A stretch of DNA of 64,000 nucleotides from Deltaproteobacteria bacterium (GTDB lineage: Bacteria; Myxococcota_A; UBA9042): assembly GCA_020632665.1 (NCBI GenBank), contig JACKFC010000012.1, forward strand, positions 78,877 to 142,876, read 5' to 3'. Every line of letters begins with the position of its first letter. Within the stretch, counting starts at the first letter, position 1. The notes under the pieces were generated by a model, which was given only the letters and a program-made list of their open reading frames with translations, had not been told where the DNA came from and ran no database searches. Of the stretch, positions 9,392 through 18,269 are shown one piece after another. Both the position numbers and the translations under genes were made by a program.

Positions 9392-10348
9392 ATGGACGAC
9401 CGCACGGAATCCCATCAGAGCGCCCTTCCCTTGCCCGAACCTCCACCGGAGGTCTTCGTCGAGGACGACGTCACCGCCGCACGTGCGCAAGAAGTCTGCG
9501 CCCACCTGCTGATCCACCGCTGGCTGCCGAAGCGGAGCTACCGCGACCTGCTGATCGACGACACCCTGCGCGCGAGCGTCGAGCGGCGCCTCGCGGGGGT
9601 CGGCCTCGGGCTGGTGGATTCCTATACGTCCAACTATTTCGCCGTGCGCCTGCTGCCGGCGATCGAGGCCGACGTCCGCTTCGATTGGGCGACCAACGCC
9701 CGCCTGCAGCGTGGTGCCGTGGCCCTGCTGGTGATCTTGTGGACCCGCCTGGTGCTGCCGCGACGGGTGGCCTCGGACGAAGCGCGCAAGCGCAGGTTGG
9801 AGACCGGCGAGGGGGGCGGCGAGGTCAAGGCGACGCGCGAGAAGTTGCCGACGCCGACCGTCGCGCGCTCGGCGCTCTTCGCCGAGTTCGGCCACCGCTT
9901 CGGCAAGACCTCCTTCGCCCGCTACCTGGGCCAGCTCAAGGCGGCCGGCTTCGTGCTGGAGAACCGGGCCGGCGATCTGCGCGAGGGGCCGCTGCTCGAC
10001 AACCTGGTCGACGGCGTGACGATGGCGCGCAAGCTGCGTGATTCGGTGCTCTGGGACCTGCTCGCGCAGGGCGACCACGACGAGCCGGTGGACGGCGACC
10101 TGCCAGGCATCATCGAGGAGCAGGTCGAGAGCGCGAGCGCCGCGGCCGCACCGGCACCGGCGAACAAGCGCGCGAAGAAGGCGGCCGACAAGCCCGCCGA
10201 GAAGCCCGCTGCAGCGCCGGCCGCGGCGAAGGCTGCGGCCCCGGCCGCGCAGGATGACGACGACGACGATCGCTCGACCGCGGAAGCCGCCGACGACGAC
10301 GCCGCGAACGACGATGACGACGACTTTGGCGATTGGGGCGACGCGTAG
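9392..10348 (+). CDS. DUF4194/MukE-like (KITE) partner of an SMC-like ATPase
   Basis: This 318-residue protein has two predicted winged-helix-like parts, about residues 25-120 (HRWLPKRSYRDLLIDDTLRA; LGLVDSYTSNYFAVRLLP; QRGAVALLVILWTRLVLP) and 145-215 (LFAEFGHRFGKTSFARYLGQ; LKAAGFVLENRAGDLREGPL; LDNLVDGV). The pattern (YRxLxxD, a first domain ending in a YFAVR-like strand, then a second domain asking for a short WHD) resembles JetB/MksE proteins of the MukE class. Residues 220-318 are low-complexity: an Ala/Pro/Lys region, then an acidic tail of Asp runs ending in DDDDFGDWGDA. The gene abuts the SMC-like gene with no space. A GTG 18 bases upstream is an alternative start; the ATG has GGGGGCG before it. 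Family assignment is by eye and needs a profile search. Confidence 0.6.
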   Translation: MDDRTESHQSALPLPEPPPEVFVEDDVTAARAQEVCAHLLIHRWLPKRSYRDLLIDDTLRASVERRLAGVGLGLVDSYTSNYFAVRLLPAIEADVRFDWATNARLQRGAVALLVILWTRLVLPRRVASDEARKRRLETGEGGGEVKATREKLPTPTVARSALFAEFGHRFGKTSFARYLGQLKAAGFVLENRAGDLREGPLLDNLVDGVTMARKLRDSVLWDLLAQGDHDEPVDGDLPGIIEEQVESASAAAAPAPANKRAKKAADKPAEKPAAAPAAAKAAAPAAQDDDDDDRSTAEAADDDAANDDDDDFGDWGDA

Positions 10349-13168
10349 ATGTTCACCTTCAAGGCGATCGAGCTGCTGAACTGGGATTGGTGGCAGCACG
10401 TGCGGCTGCCGCTCGACGAAGAGGTCGTGCTGGTGGCGGGGCCGAACGGCTCGGGCAAGACGACCTTCCTCGACGCGATCCGCGTCCTGCTCAACGCGAC
10501 GCGGCTCTCGACCTCGCGCAAGCTGCCGCAATACCTGCGGGAAGATACGGGCGTCGCGGTGGTCAAGGCGGTGGTCGACAACCGACTGCGTCGCGGCGCC
10601 GGGCGCCGTCCCTTCGCCCACCTCGGCGTCTTCGAGGACGACGCGACGATCGCGGTGGTCATCGAGCGGCAGCGCGGCAGCTGGGAGCGGCGCTACCTGA
10701 TCCAGCCAGGCGACGCGCCGATCGAGTCGCTCAACGGCGCCTCCGGCGCGCTCAAGCCGATGGAATTCTCCCGCGAGCTGGAGACCGCCGGCGTCCCGCG
10801 GACGCTGCTGCGCATCCTCGCGCTGGAGCAAGGCGAGACGCACAAGCTGAGCGAGCGCAGCCCCGAGCAATTGCTCGAATACGTGCTCGAGATGCAGGGC
10901 GACAAGGCGGCGCTCGAACGCTACGACGAGGCCCGCTCGTCATTCCTCGGCAGCGGCCGCGAGCTGCAGGACTTCGAGACCAAGCTCGCCAGCGTGCGGG
11001 CCCACGTCGACCTGCTGCGGAAGGACGCCGAGGCCTACGATCGCTACCGCGAGTTGGTCGAGACCGAGCGCTTGGTGCGGGAAGAGAAGCTGCCGGCCGC
11101 ACGCTACAAGGCGCTGCGCGACCAACTCGCCTCGGCTGAGGACGAGGTGGTGCGGGTGCGCCGCGTGACGGCCGAAGCCGACGGCGTGCTCGGCAGTTTC
11201 CACCGCGAGAGCGGCGAGTTGACCGCCGGCGCCGCCGAGATTCGGGCCCAGGTCGAGCGGACCAAGTCGACCTACCAGCAGTTGATCTCTGCGAAAGAGA
11301 AGCTCGACCTCGAGGTCCGCGACCTGCGACGTTGGGCGACCGAATACGAGGAGTCCGGCGCCGCCCAGGGCGACGTCGACACCGAGGCGCTGACGACGGA
11401 GAAGCAGCGGCTGATCGAGACCGAGGCCAGCGTCCGCGCCGAGCTGCAGGGGATGATCGCCGAGATCGCCAAGCTCCGCAGCGAGCGTGAGGGCCTCGAC
11501 CGCGGCGGCAGCCGTCGAGCGCCGCCCGATTGGGTCGAGCGGATGGTGCGCGAGCTGCGCAGCAACAACATCGAATGCTCGCTCGTCGCCGATATGATCG
11601 AGATCCAGGACGAGCATTGGCACGTCGCGGTGGAGTCGGTGCTCGGGCGTGAGCGCTTCACCATCCTGGTCGACGCCAAGGATACGGCCGCGGCGCGGAA
11701 GATGGCGCAGCGCCAACGCTACCGCTGCTACGTCTCGGAATACGGCCGTGGTGCCCGGGTCCGCTCGCGGCCCCGCTCGGCGCTCTCGGTCGTCGCCCTC
11801 TCGGACGATCGGGTGCCGGAGCACGTGTTGCGGATGCTCGACGGCGTGACCCTGGTCGAGAGCGTCGACGAGGGCCTCTCGCTCGGCCGTGGCGAGGTCA
11901 GCATCACCCCAGACGGCTACCGGCAGGACAGCCGCGGCGGCATCTACGTCGGCCAGACCGAGCTCTATTGCGGCGCTGGCGCCGGCAGCCACCGCAAAGG
12001 CCGGATCGACGAGCAGCTCGCCGAGCTGCGTGGCCGGCGCGACGGGCTGCAATACAGCCTCGAGCCCTCGACCCGCCGAATCGGCCAGATCGACGAAGCG
12101 CTCGCCGCGGCCCGCGCCTTGGCACGCCTCGCCGACCGGATCGGCGACCCCGCGACCCTGGCCGAGCGCATCGGCAGCCTCGACGGCGAGCGACGGCAGG
12201 CCTCCGAGCGGCTGATGGCGCTGCTGCAGGAGACCGACGACGCCAACCGGCAGCTGGTCGAGAAAGAGCGCCGGCTCTCGCTGCTCGAATACCGCCACCG
12301 CGAGGCGCTGCTGGAGCGGGATCGCGCCCGCGCGTCGATGACCGGTGCCGAGGCGCGGCGCGACCGCATCGCCGCCGACGTCGCCGACGCGAAGGAGCGG
12401 GTGCCGCAATCGCTGGCGCACGAGGCGGCGCTGGAATTGCTCGAGCCCGAGGTGGTGCTGATCGAGCGGCAGCGGGCCTTGCGCCAGCGCATGGACGGCT
12501 GGACCGGGCCGCGTGACGAGCGCGCCGTGGCGCTGTGGCAGAAAGCCCACGCCGAGCTGGTCGAGGCCGAGCGGAGCCTGAATACGCGGCGCCGCGAGCT
12601 CGACGCCGCCACCGAAGAGTTGGCGCTCGCCCGCCGCGCGTACGTCCGCGTGGTCGAGGAGACGATCCGCCGCTACCGCCGCAACGTGCTGCGGCTGGGC
12701 GAGCTCTGCCGGGTCGAGGTCAAGGTCGGCGTGCCCGGAGCCGAGGCGCTGCGCGAGGACGCCGAGGGGCTGGTCGGCCGGGTCGGTTTGGAGGTGCGCG
12801 TCGGCTTCGACGGCAAGCGCACGGTCCCGGTCCACGATCCCGAGCTCTCCGGTGGGCAGAAGGTCGTCTCCAGCTTGATCTTGCTGATGGCGCTGACGAT
12901 GAGCGAAGAGGGCGAGACCGCCGGCTTCTTCATCCTCGACGAGCCCTTCGCCCACCTCTCGGTCGAGCGCATCGACGAGGTCGCGCGCTTCCTGCGGGTG
13001 ACCCGGGCGCAATTCCTAATCACCACGCCGACGACGCACAACCTGCTCGTCTACAACCCCGCCGGCCTGACGCTGAACCTGCGCAAGAAGGCGGCAGCGA
13101 AGCGCTTTGCGCCGGTGCCGACCTACCTCCGCCGTGAGGAATCGCCCCCCACCGCCCCCGCGAACTGA
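10349..13168 (+). CDS. SMC-like ATPase (MksB/JetC-like)
   Basis: The 939-residue protein has split ABC-ATPase ends and a long middle. Walker A GPNGSGKTT is at residues 31-39, the signature LSGGQK at 833-838 and Walker B FFILDEPF around D864-E865. Two coiled-coil arms (about 190-390 and 555-790) flank a hinge-like domain at about 395-555 (VADMIEIQDEHWHVAVESVL; GRERFTILVDAKD), which looks like the hinge of MukB/JetC-type SMCs. Length fits MksB. The start codon directly follows the stop of the DUF4194-like gene. A kleisin (MksF/JetA) and a JetD-type nuclease are not adjacent; neighbours are merR and an amidase gene. A role in chromosome handling or plasmid defence is inference. Confidence 0.7.
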   Translation: MFTFKAIELLNWDWWQHVRLPLDEEVVLVAGPNGSGKTTFLDAIRVLLNATRLSTSRKLPQYLREDTGVAVVKAVVDNRLRRGAGRRPFAHLGVFEDDATIAVVIERQRGSWERRYLIQPGDAPIESLNGASGALKPMEFSRELETAGVPRTLLRILALEQGETHKLSERSPEQLLEYVLEMQGDKAALERYDEARSSFLGSGRELQDFETKLASVRAHVDLLRKDAEAYDRYRELVETERLVREEKLPAARYKALRDQLASAEDEVVRVRRVTAEADGVLGSFHRESGELTAGAAEIRAQVERTKSTYQQLISAKEKLDLEVRDLRRWATEYEESGAAQGDVDTEALTTEKQRLIETEASVRAELQGMIAEIAKLRSEREGLDRGGSRRAPPDWVERMVRELRSNNIECSLVADMIEIQDEHWHVAVESVLGRERFTILVDAKDTAAARKMAQRQRYRCYVSEYGRGARVRSRPRSALSVVALSDDRVPEHVLRMLDGVTLVESVDEGLSLGRGEVSITPDGYRQDSRGGIYVGQTELYCGAGAGSHRKGRIDEQLAELRGRRDGLQYSLEPSTRRIGQIDEALAAARALARLADRIGDPATLAERIGSLDGERRQASERLMALLQETDDANRQLVEKERRLSLLEYRHREALLERDRARASMTGAEARRDRIAADVADAKERVPQSLAHEAALELLEPEVVLIERQRALRQRMDGWTGPRDERAVALWQKAHAELVEAERSLNTRRRELDAATEELALARRAYVRVVEETIRRYRRNVLRLGELCRVEVKVGVPGAEALREDAEGLVGRVGLEVRVGFDGKRTVPVHDPELSGGQKVVSSLILLMALTMSEEGETAGFFILDEPFAHLSVERIDEVARFLRVTRAQFLITTPTTHNLLVYNPAGLTLNLRKKAAAKRFAPVPTYLRREESPPTAPAN

Positions 13169-13299
13169 GGCGTGGCGCGAGTGGGGTGCGCACGCCCCCC
13201 GCGCCCTCCTCCCTGCCGGTGTGATCCTTCCGTTGCGCGGCACGGCGCGGCATCCTCCCCAGCAGGCGACGCACCCAGCGCGTCGCGACGAGGCGAACC

Positions 13300-14334
13300 A
13301 TGGTTTGGGGCAACCAGAATCGAAATCGGCCGGATCAGCAGAACGGTCCGCAGCAGAACGACCAGAACGGCCCGCAGGGTGGCGGCCAGCAGACGCCGAC
13401 CCCGCCGACTTCGCCGGGTGGTGGCGCGCTGAGCAACCCGCTCTTCTCCGGCGACCACGTGCTCGAGGCGATCGCCCAGGGCAACGGCACGCTGCGCAAG
13501 GGTGCCCGTGGCCCGGCGGTGCGCGCGCTGCAGAACTACCTGGTCAAGGCCGGCCTCGGCAGCCACCTCGGGCGTTGGGGCGCGGACGGCGATTTCGGCA
13601 CCGGCACCCACAACGCGATCATGGCTTGGCAGAAGGCGCGCGGCCTCTCCTCGGACGGCGTGGTCGGCAGGGACACGATCTCGGCGATGGACAAGGATAC
13701 CTCCATCGTCCAGGCCCCGGGCGCCGGCCAGCAGCAGACCCCGCAGGGCGGCGCGACGACCCAGAACGGCGGTCCGGCCGGCAGCCGCAACGGTGGCCTA
13801 CCCGACGATTTCCAGCAGGTCTGGGACGCCCACCCGCACAACTACCTGCCCGACGCCTCGCAGAATACGGCCAGCGACGATCTGCAGGTCGCGCAGGGCT
13901 GGCGGCCCGACGAGTTCTCGAATACGTGCGCGATCCGCATGTCGATCATGTGGAACCAGCTCGGCGGCGACTACAAGATCACCCGCGAGAAGGCCAAGGC
14001 AGCCGGCATCCCGGCCGGGCGCATCCCCTACAGCCGCAAGACCGGCTGGTACTACATCCTCTCCGCAAAGGAGATGTGGACCTACGTCGAGAAGCATTTC
14101 GGCAAGCCGCATCAGCAGTGGCCGGAGAATGGTCGGCGCTTCAAGAACGCCGAAGAGTTCCAGTCCGCCTTCGACAGTGAGATCGAGCCGGTGGTCAGCG
14201 GCCGCAAAGGTCTGGTCGCCTTCGACAAGATCTTCGGCTACTCGGGCACGGGCCACGTCGACGTCTTCGACGGCAAGCAGCTCTCCGATGGCAGCTGGTA
14301 CCCGAGCCAGGCCTTGAAGGTCTGGTTCCTGTAG
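13300..14334 (+). CDS. Peptidoglycan-binding protein with Tae4-like amidase domain
   Basis: The 344-residue protein has three parts. Residues 1-55 are Gln/Asn/Pro-rich and disordered, with no signal peptide. Residues 65-130 form a PG_binding_1 repeat domain (LRKGARGPAVRALQNYLVKA; GDFGTGTHNAIMAWQKARGL). Residues 165-344 resemble the Tae4 type VI amidase family: NTCAIRMSIMWNQLGG with candidate nucleophile Cys210, and GHVDVFDG with His319 and Asp321 or Asp324. Such enzymes cut the D-Glu-mDAP bond of peptidoglycan stems. No Tai4-like immunity gene is next to it; the next gene is a cytochrome. Lack of a signal peptide fits export by a contractile system, but no T6SS or eCIS gene is in the window. 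Confidence 0.75.
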   Translation: MVWGNQNRNRPDQQNGPQQNDQNGPQGGGQQTPTPPTSPGGGALSNPLFSGDHVLEAIAQGNGTLRKGARGPAVRALQNYLVKAGLGSHLGRWGADGDFGTGTHNAIMAWQKARGLSSDGVVGRDTISAMDKDTSIVQAPGAGQQQTPQGGATTQNGGPAGSRNGGLPDDFQQVWDAHPHNYLPDASQNTASDDLQVAQGWRPDEFSNTCAIRMSIMWNQLGGDYKITREKAKAAGIPAGRIPYSRKTGWYYILSAKEMWTYVEKHFGKPHQQWPENGRRFKNAEEFQSAFDSEIEPVVSGRKGLVAFDKIFGYSGTGHVDVFDGKQLSDGSWYPSQALKVWFL

Positions 14335-14391
14335 CCGCTCGCTCACACCGGACTAGGCTGGTAGCCTGAACGGTGGGGGGCGGAGGCTCTG

Positions 14392-16830
14392 GTGAGACGA
14401 CAATCACAGCATGTGACGCCGGCGACGGAGCGCCTCGCGCTGCGCGTATTCCTTGCGCTCGCGGCGACCGGCTTGTGGGCGTGCGGCCCCGCGGACGAGC
14501 CCAACGCGACCGACCACGGCCCAATCGCCGAAGGCGTGATGGCGAAGATGGGCGACCCCATCCCGACGGCATCGGCCGAACAGTTGGCGACCTTCGCCCG
14601 CGGCCTGAAGGTCGCCAAGCACCGCTTCACCCGCGCCGAGGGGCTCGGCCCCGCGTTCAACATCACGTTCTGCGCCGGCTGCCACGAGAAGCCCGCGATC
14701 GGGGGCTCCGCGGGGCTCTACCGCAACTTCTTCCTCGCCGCGAAGCGCCTCCCCGATGGGGCCTACCTGCCGGCGACGTCGGCAGGCAAGTCCGGCGGCG
14801 TGATCCGGATGTACGACTACGCGCCGGGTCGCCCGAGCCGGCCCGAGGTCGACCCCGCGATCAATATCGTCGCGCAACGCAACGCCATCCCCTTCTTCGG
14901 CGTGGGTCTGCTGGCGGCGCTGAGCAACGACGAGATCCTCGAGCGCGCCGACCCCGAGGACCGCGACGGCGACGGGATCAGCGGCAGGGCGAATTGGGAC
15001 CGCGGCTTCGTCGGTCGATTCGGCCGCAAGGCGCAGACGGTCTCGATCGAGGGCTTCATCCGCGGCCCGCTCTTCAACCACCTCGGGATCACCACGACGC
15101 CGTTGACCGACGAGCTCCGGGCCAAGCTCCCGGTCGACTCGTCCGGCGGCGGCAAGACGAGCGCCGACGCCGGCATCGACGCCGATCCGCTGCGGCGGGC
15201 GGCGACGATCCGCGCCGCCCTCGCCGATCTGCGGGCCAACGCGCAGGCCGCCGCGCCCGACGAGCCGAACTCGGACGATGACGGCGTTCCGGACCCGGAG
15301 ATGTCGATCCAGGACCTCTTCGATCTGGTCAGCTACGCGATGCTGTTGGCGGCGCCGCAGATCGAGCCGGAGACCGAGCAGAGTGCCCGCGGCCGCAAGA
15401 TCTTCGACCAGATCGGCTGCGACGGCTGCCACACCCCGCGGCTCAAGGGGCCGCGCGGGCTGCTGCCGGTCTACTCCGACCTACTGCTGCACGATATGGG
15501 CCCCGACCTCGCCGACGGCCTGGAGCAGGGCTTGGCGAAGGGCAACGAGTTCCGCACCCAGCCGTTGTGGGGCATCGCCGCGGTCGGGCCCTACCTGCAC
15601 GACGGCCGCGCCGGCACGCTGCGTGAGGCGATCCTCGCCCACGGCGGGGAGGGCCAACGCGCACGGGACAAGGCCGCCGCCCTGGACGACGCCGCCTACG
15701 CCGACCTCGAGGACTTCCTGCTCTCGCTCGGCGGCCGCGACCAGGCCTCGCCGGGGCTGATCCCACCCGAGACCCCGATCGGCGCGGTCGGCTCTGCCGG
15801 TGGCCCGGTGCGCGAGCTCGACGCGCAGGAGCAGAGCGCCTTCCTCGCCGGGCGCGAGGAATTCGACCGCGAGCGCAGCTACGGCGTCGGCGCCGGCTCG
15901 CCGCGGATGAACGGTGATTCCTGCCGCGCCTGCCATTTCGAGCCGGCGATCGGTGGCTCTGGGCCGCGCGGCGTCAACGTGATGCGCCACGGCCTGCTCG
16001 GCACCGACGGCGGCTTCGTCGTCCCGGCCATCGGCACCATCCTGCACAAGTCGACGCGGTTGCGTGGCAGCACCAACAGCCCGCAGAAGGAGACGGCGAT
16101 CTTCGAGCATCGGCAGACCCCGCACCTCTTCGGCCTGGGCTTGATCGACGCCATCGCCGCCGAGACGATCGCCGCCGGCGCCGACCCCGAGGACGCCGAT
16201 GGCGACGGCATCCGTGGCCGGGTGAGCTGGGTCGACGGCGGCCGGGTGGGACGCTTCGGCTGGAAGGCGCAGGTGCCGTCGATCGTGGAATTCGTCCGTG
16301 ACGGCATCGCCATGGAGCTCGGCATGACCCTGCCCTTCGTCCCGGGGCTGACCTTCGGTCTGCTGCAGGACGACGACGGGGTCGCCGATCCGGAGCTGGA
16401 GACGGTCGTCGCCGATCGGATCGCGTTCTACCTGCAGGAATTGGCGCCGCCGCCGCGCACCAGCACCGACCCGACGGCCGAAGCCGCCGGCGAGAAGGTC
16501 TTCACCGAGATCGGCTGCGCCGGCTGCCATACGCCGTCGTTGCCGAGCGCGCGCGGACCGGTCGGGCTCTACTCGGACCTGCTGCTGCACACGATCTTGC
16601 CGGAGGGCTCGGTGGGCATCGAAGAGGCCTCGGCGGGGATGCGCGACTTCCGCACCGCGCCGCTCTGGGGCCTGGGCCACAGCCAACCGTATTGGCATAC
16701 CGGCGAGGCCGACACCATCGAGCAGGCGATCGAGCTGCACGACGGCGAGGCGATGAAGAGCCGAGAGAGCTATACGGCCCTCTCGGACGACAAGCGACAG
16801 CAGCTGCTCGCCTTCCTGCGGAGCCTCTGA
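14392..16830 (+). CDS. Tandem di-haem (DUF1111-type) cytochrome lipoprotein
   Basis: The 812-residue protein joins two di-haem oxidoreductase (DUF1111, MauG-like thiol oxidoreductase) units. Each has two CxxCH sites: CAGCH at 94 and CDGCH at 343 in the first, CRACH at 511 and CAGCH at 709 in the second. Both halves repeat HEKPAIGG/FEPAIGG after the first haem and GLGLIDAI/GVGLLAAL-type and FGWKAQ/FGRKAQ segments later. The N-terminus is a lipoprotein signal (RVFLALAATGLWAC, acylated Cys about residue 27), so it is envelope-anchored. GTG start with GGAGG upstream. The stop overlaps the next cytochrome gene (TGATG). Electron transfer or peroxidase activity is likely; the substrate is unknown. 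Confidence 0.85.
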   Translation: MRRQSQHVTPATERLALRVFLALAATGLWACGPADEPNATDHGPIAEGVMAKMGDPIPTASAEQLATFARGLKVAKHRFTRAEGLGPAFNITFCAGCHEKPAIGGSAGLYRNFFLAAKRLPDGAYLPATSAGKSGGVIRMYDYAPGRPSRPEVDPAINIVAQRNAIPFFGVGLLAALSNDEILERADPEDRDGDGISGRANWDRGFVGRFGRKAQTVSIEGFIRGPLFNHLGITTTPLTDELRAKLPVDSSGGGKTSADAGIDADPLRRAATIRAALADLRANAQAAAPDEPNSDDDGVPDPEMSIQDLFDLVSYAMLLAAPQIEPETEQSARGRKIFDQIGCDGCHTPRLKGPRGLLPVYSDLLLHDMGPDLADGLEQGLAKGNEFRTQPLWGIAAVGPYLHDGRAGTLREAILAHGGEGQRARDKAAALDDAAYADLEDFLLSLGGRDQASPGLIPPETPIGAVGSAGGPVRELDAQEQSAFLAGREEFDRERSYGVGAGSPRMNGDSCRACHFEPAIGGSGPRGVNVMRHGLLGTDGGFVVPAIGTILHKSTRLRGSTNSPQKETAIFEHRQTPHLFGLGLIDAIAAETIAAGADPEDADGDGIRGRVSWVDGGRVGRFGWKAQVPSIVEFVRDGIAMELGMTLPFVPGLTFGLLQDDDGVADPELETVVADRIAFYLQELAPPPRTSTDPTAEAAGEKVFTEIGCAGCHTPSLPSARGPVGLYSDLLLHTILPEGSVGIEEASAGMRDFRTAPLWGLGHSQPYWHTGEADTIEQAIELHDGEAMKSRESYTALSDDKRQQLLAFLRSL

Positions 16831-18269
16831 TGCGTCGCGTCTCGCCTTCGCGGCCCGCACGCTGCGCGTTCTCGTTCGCGCTCGTTCTGCTCGTGACGTT
16901 GCTCGCCGCCGCCGGCTGTAGCCCCGAAGCCGAGCCGAAGACCGACGCCGGGACCACGGTGGACGCGACCGACGCAGGTGGCTACGCCCGGCTGGTCGAC
17001 CCGCTCTCGATGCCGCTGCAGCCGACGGTGCAGCTCGACCACTTCCGCAGCGCCGGGGACTGCGCCGGCTGCCATCCGAAGCACCACGACGAGTGGTCGC
17101 AGTCGCGCCACGCCTTCGCGATGATCGATCCGGTCTTCCGTGCCCTGGTCGATTTGCGGCAACAGGAGCGCGAGGGCCAGGAGGACGGCTTCTGCACGCA
17201 ATGCCACTCGGCGATCGGCGTCCGCAGCGGCGATATCCAGCCCGGCTTCCGCTGGAAGGATCTCGCGCCCGTGACCCTCGAGGGCGTGACCTGCGAGGCC
17301 TGCCACAAGGCGAGCGCGATCGAGCGGGTGCACAACTCCGGCCACGTCCTCGACGACGACGGCCCGCTCTGCGGCAACTTGGAGAACCCGCAGACCGTCG
17401 CCTTCCACGAATCGGCGAAGACACCGCATATGGGCGAGGCCCGCTTCTGCGGCGGCTGCCACGACGTCGTCGAGACCAACGGCCTGCCGCTCGAGCGCCC
17501 CTACGAGGAGTGGCTGGCGTCGCCGGCCGCGGCGCAGGGCAAGCCGTGCCAGGATTGCCATATGCCGCGCTACGACGGCACGGCGGCGCTCGGTGGCCCA
17601 CAGCGGCAAGGCCTGCATCGGCACCGCTTCGTCGGCGTCGAATTGCCGGTCGGCCCCGGAGCGCCAGCACTCGACGCGGCGACGCGGAGCGAGCTCGAGG
17701 CCGAGATCGCCGCGCTCTTGGGCAGCGCCGCGAAGGTGCAGCTCGCCTTGCCGAAGCCGGCGCGCGGCGGCGAGGCGCTGGACGTCGTCGTCACCGTCCG
17801 CAACGCGATCGACGCGCACAGCCTGCCGACCGGCTCGACCTTCCTGCGGCAGGTCTGGATCGACCTCGAGGTCGTCGACGCCGACGGCGCGATGGTCTAC
17901 CGCAGCGGTGATCTCGACGCGAACGGCGACCTACGCGACCACTGGTCCGAGGTCGATCCCTACGGCGACGACGATCTCGTCACGCTCTCCTCGCAGCTGC
18001 TCGACGTCGCCGGCAACCCGACGCTCTTCACCTGGCACGCCGCCGAGCATCGGCGCAACGCGATCCCGGCCGGCCACGAGCGCACCTGGACCTATTTCGC
18101 GCCGATTCCGGCCACGACCAAGGGACCGCTGCAGATCCGCGCGACGCTGCGTTTCCGCGCCTACGCACCCTTCCTGCTGCGCTTGGTCGGCCTCGGTCAG
18201 ATGGTGAGCGACGTGCCGATCCACGACCTGGCCAAGGCCGCGACGGCGGTCGACGTCACCGCCCCCTGA
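16830..18269 (+). CDS. Pentahaem cytochrome c lipoprotein
   Basis: The 479-residue protein begins with a lipoprotein signal (FALVLLVTLLAAAGC). Five haem-binding CxxCH motifs follow: CAGCH 78, CTQCH 122, CEACH 155, CGGCH 207 and CQDCH 240, arranged as in the cytochrome c554 / multihaem domain family. HHDEWSQSRHAF near residue 85 is a typical distal-ligand region. Residues from about 310 to the end form a beta-rich, Ig-like domain without haems (VVVTVRNAIDAHSLPTGSTF). It overlaps the DUF1111 gene by one base, and its own stop overlaps the next gene. It probably passes electrons in the envelope with its neighbours. Confidence 0.85.
   Translation: MRRVSPSRPARCAFSFALVLLVTLLAAAGCSPEAEPKTDAGTTVDATDAGGYARLVDPLSMPLQPTVQLDHFRSAGDCAGCHPKHHDEWSQSRHAFAMIDPVFRALVDLRQQEREGQEDGFCTQCHSAIGVRSGDIQPGFRWKDLAPVTLEGVTCEACHKASAIERVHNSGHVLDDDGPLCGNLENPQTVAFHESAKTPHMGEARFCGGCHDVVETNGLPLERPYEEWLASPAAAQGKPCQDCHMPRYDGTAALGGPQRQGLHRHRFVGVELPVGPGAPALDAATRSELEAEIAALLGSAAKVQLALPKPARGGEALDVVVTVRNAIDAHSLPTGSTFLRQVWIDLEVVDADGAMVYRSGDLDANGDLRDHWSEVDPYGDDDLVTLSSQLLDVAGNPTLFTWHAAEHRRNAIPAGHERTWTYFAPIPATTKGPLQIRATLRFRAYAPFLLRLVGLGQMVSDVPIHDLAKAATAVDVTAP

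Noticed and set aside
9392..13168. Complete Wadjet (JetABCD) defence system
   Set aside because: Only JetB-like and JetC-like genes are present; JetA and JetD are not adjacent, so the full system is not supported.
13169..13299. GC-rich inverted repeat GGGGTGC/GCCCC as a terminator after the SMC gene
   Set aside because: The stem is short with a mismatch and there is no T-run.
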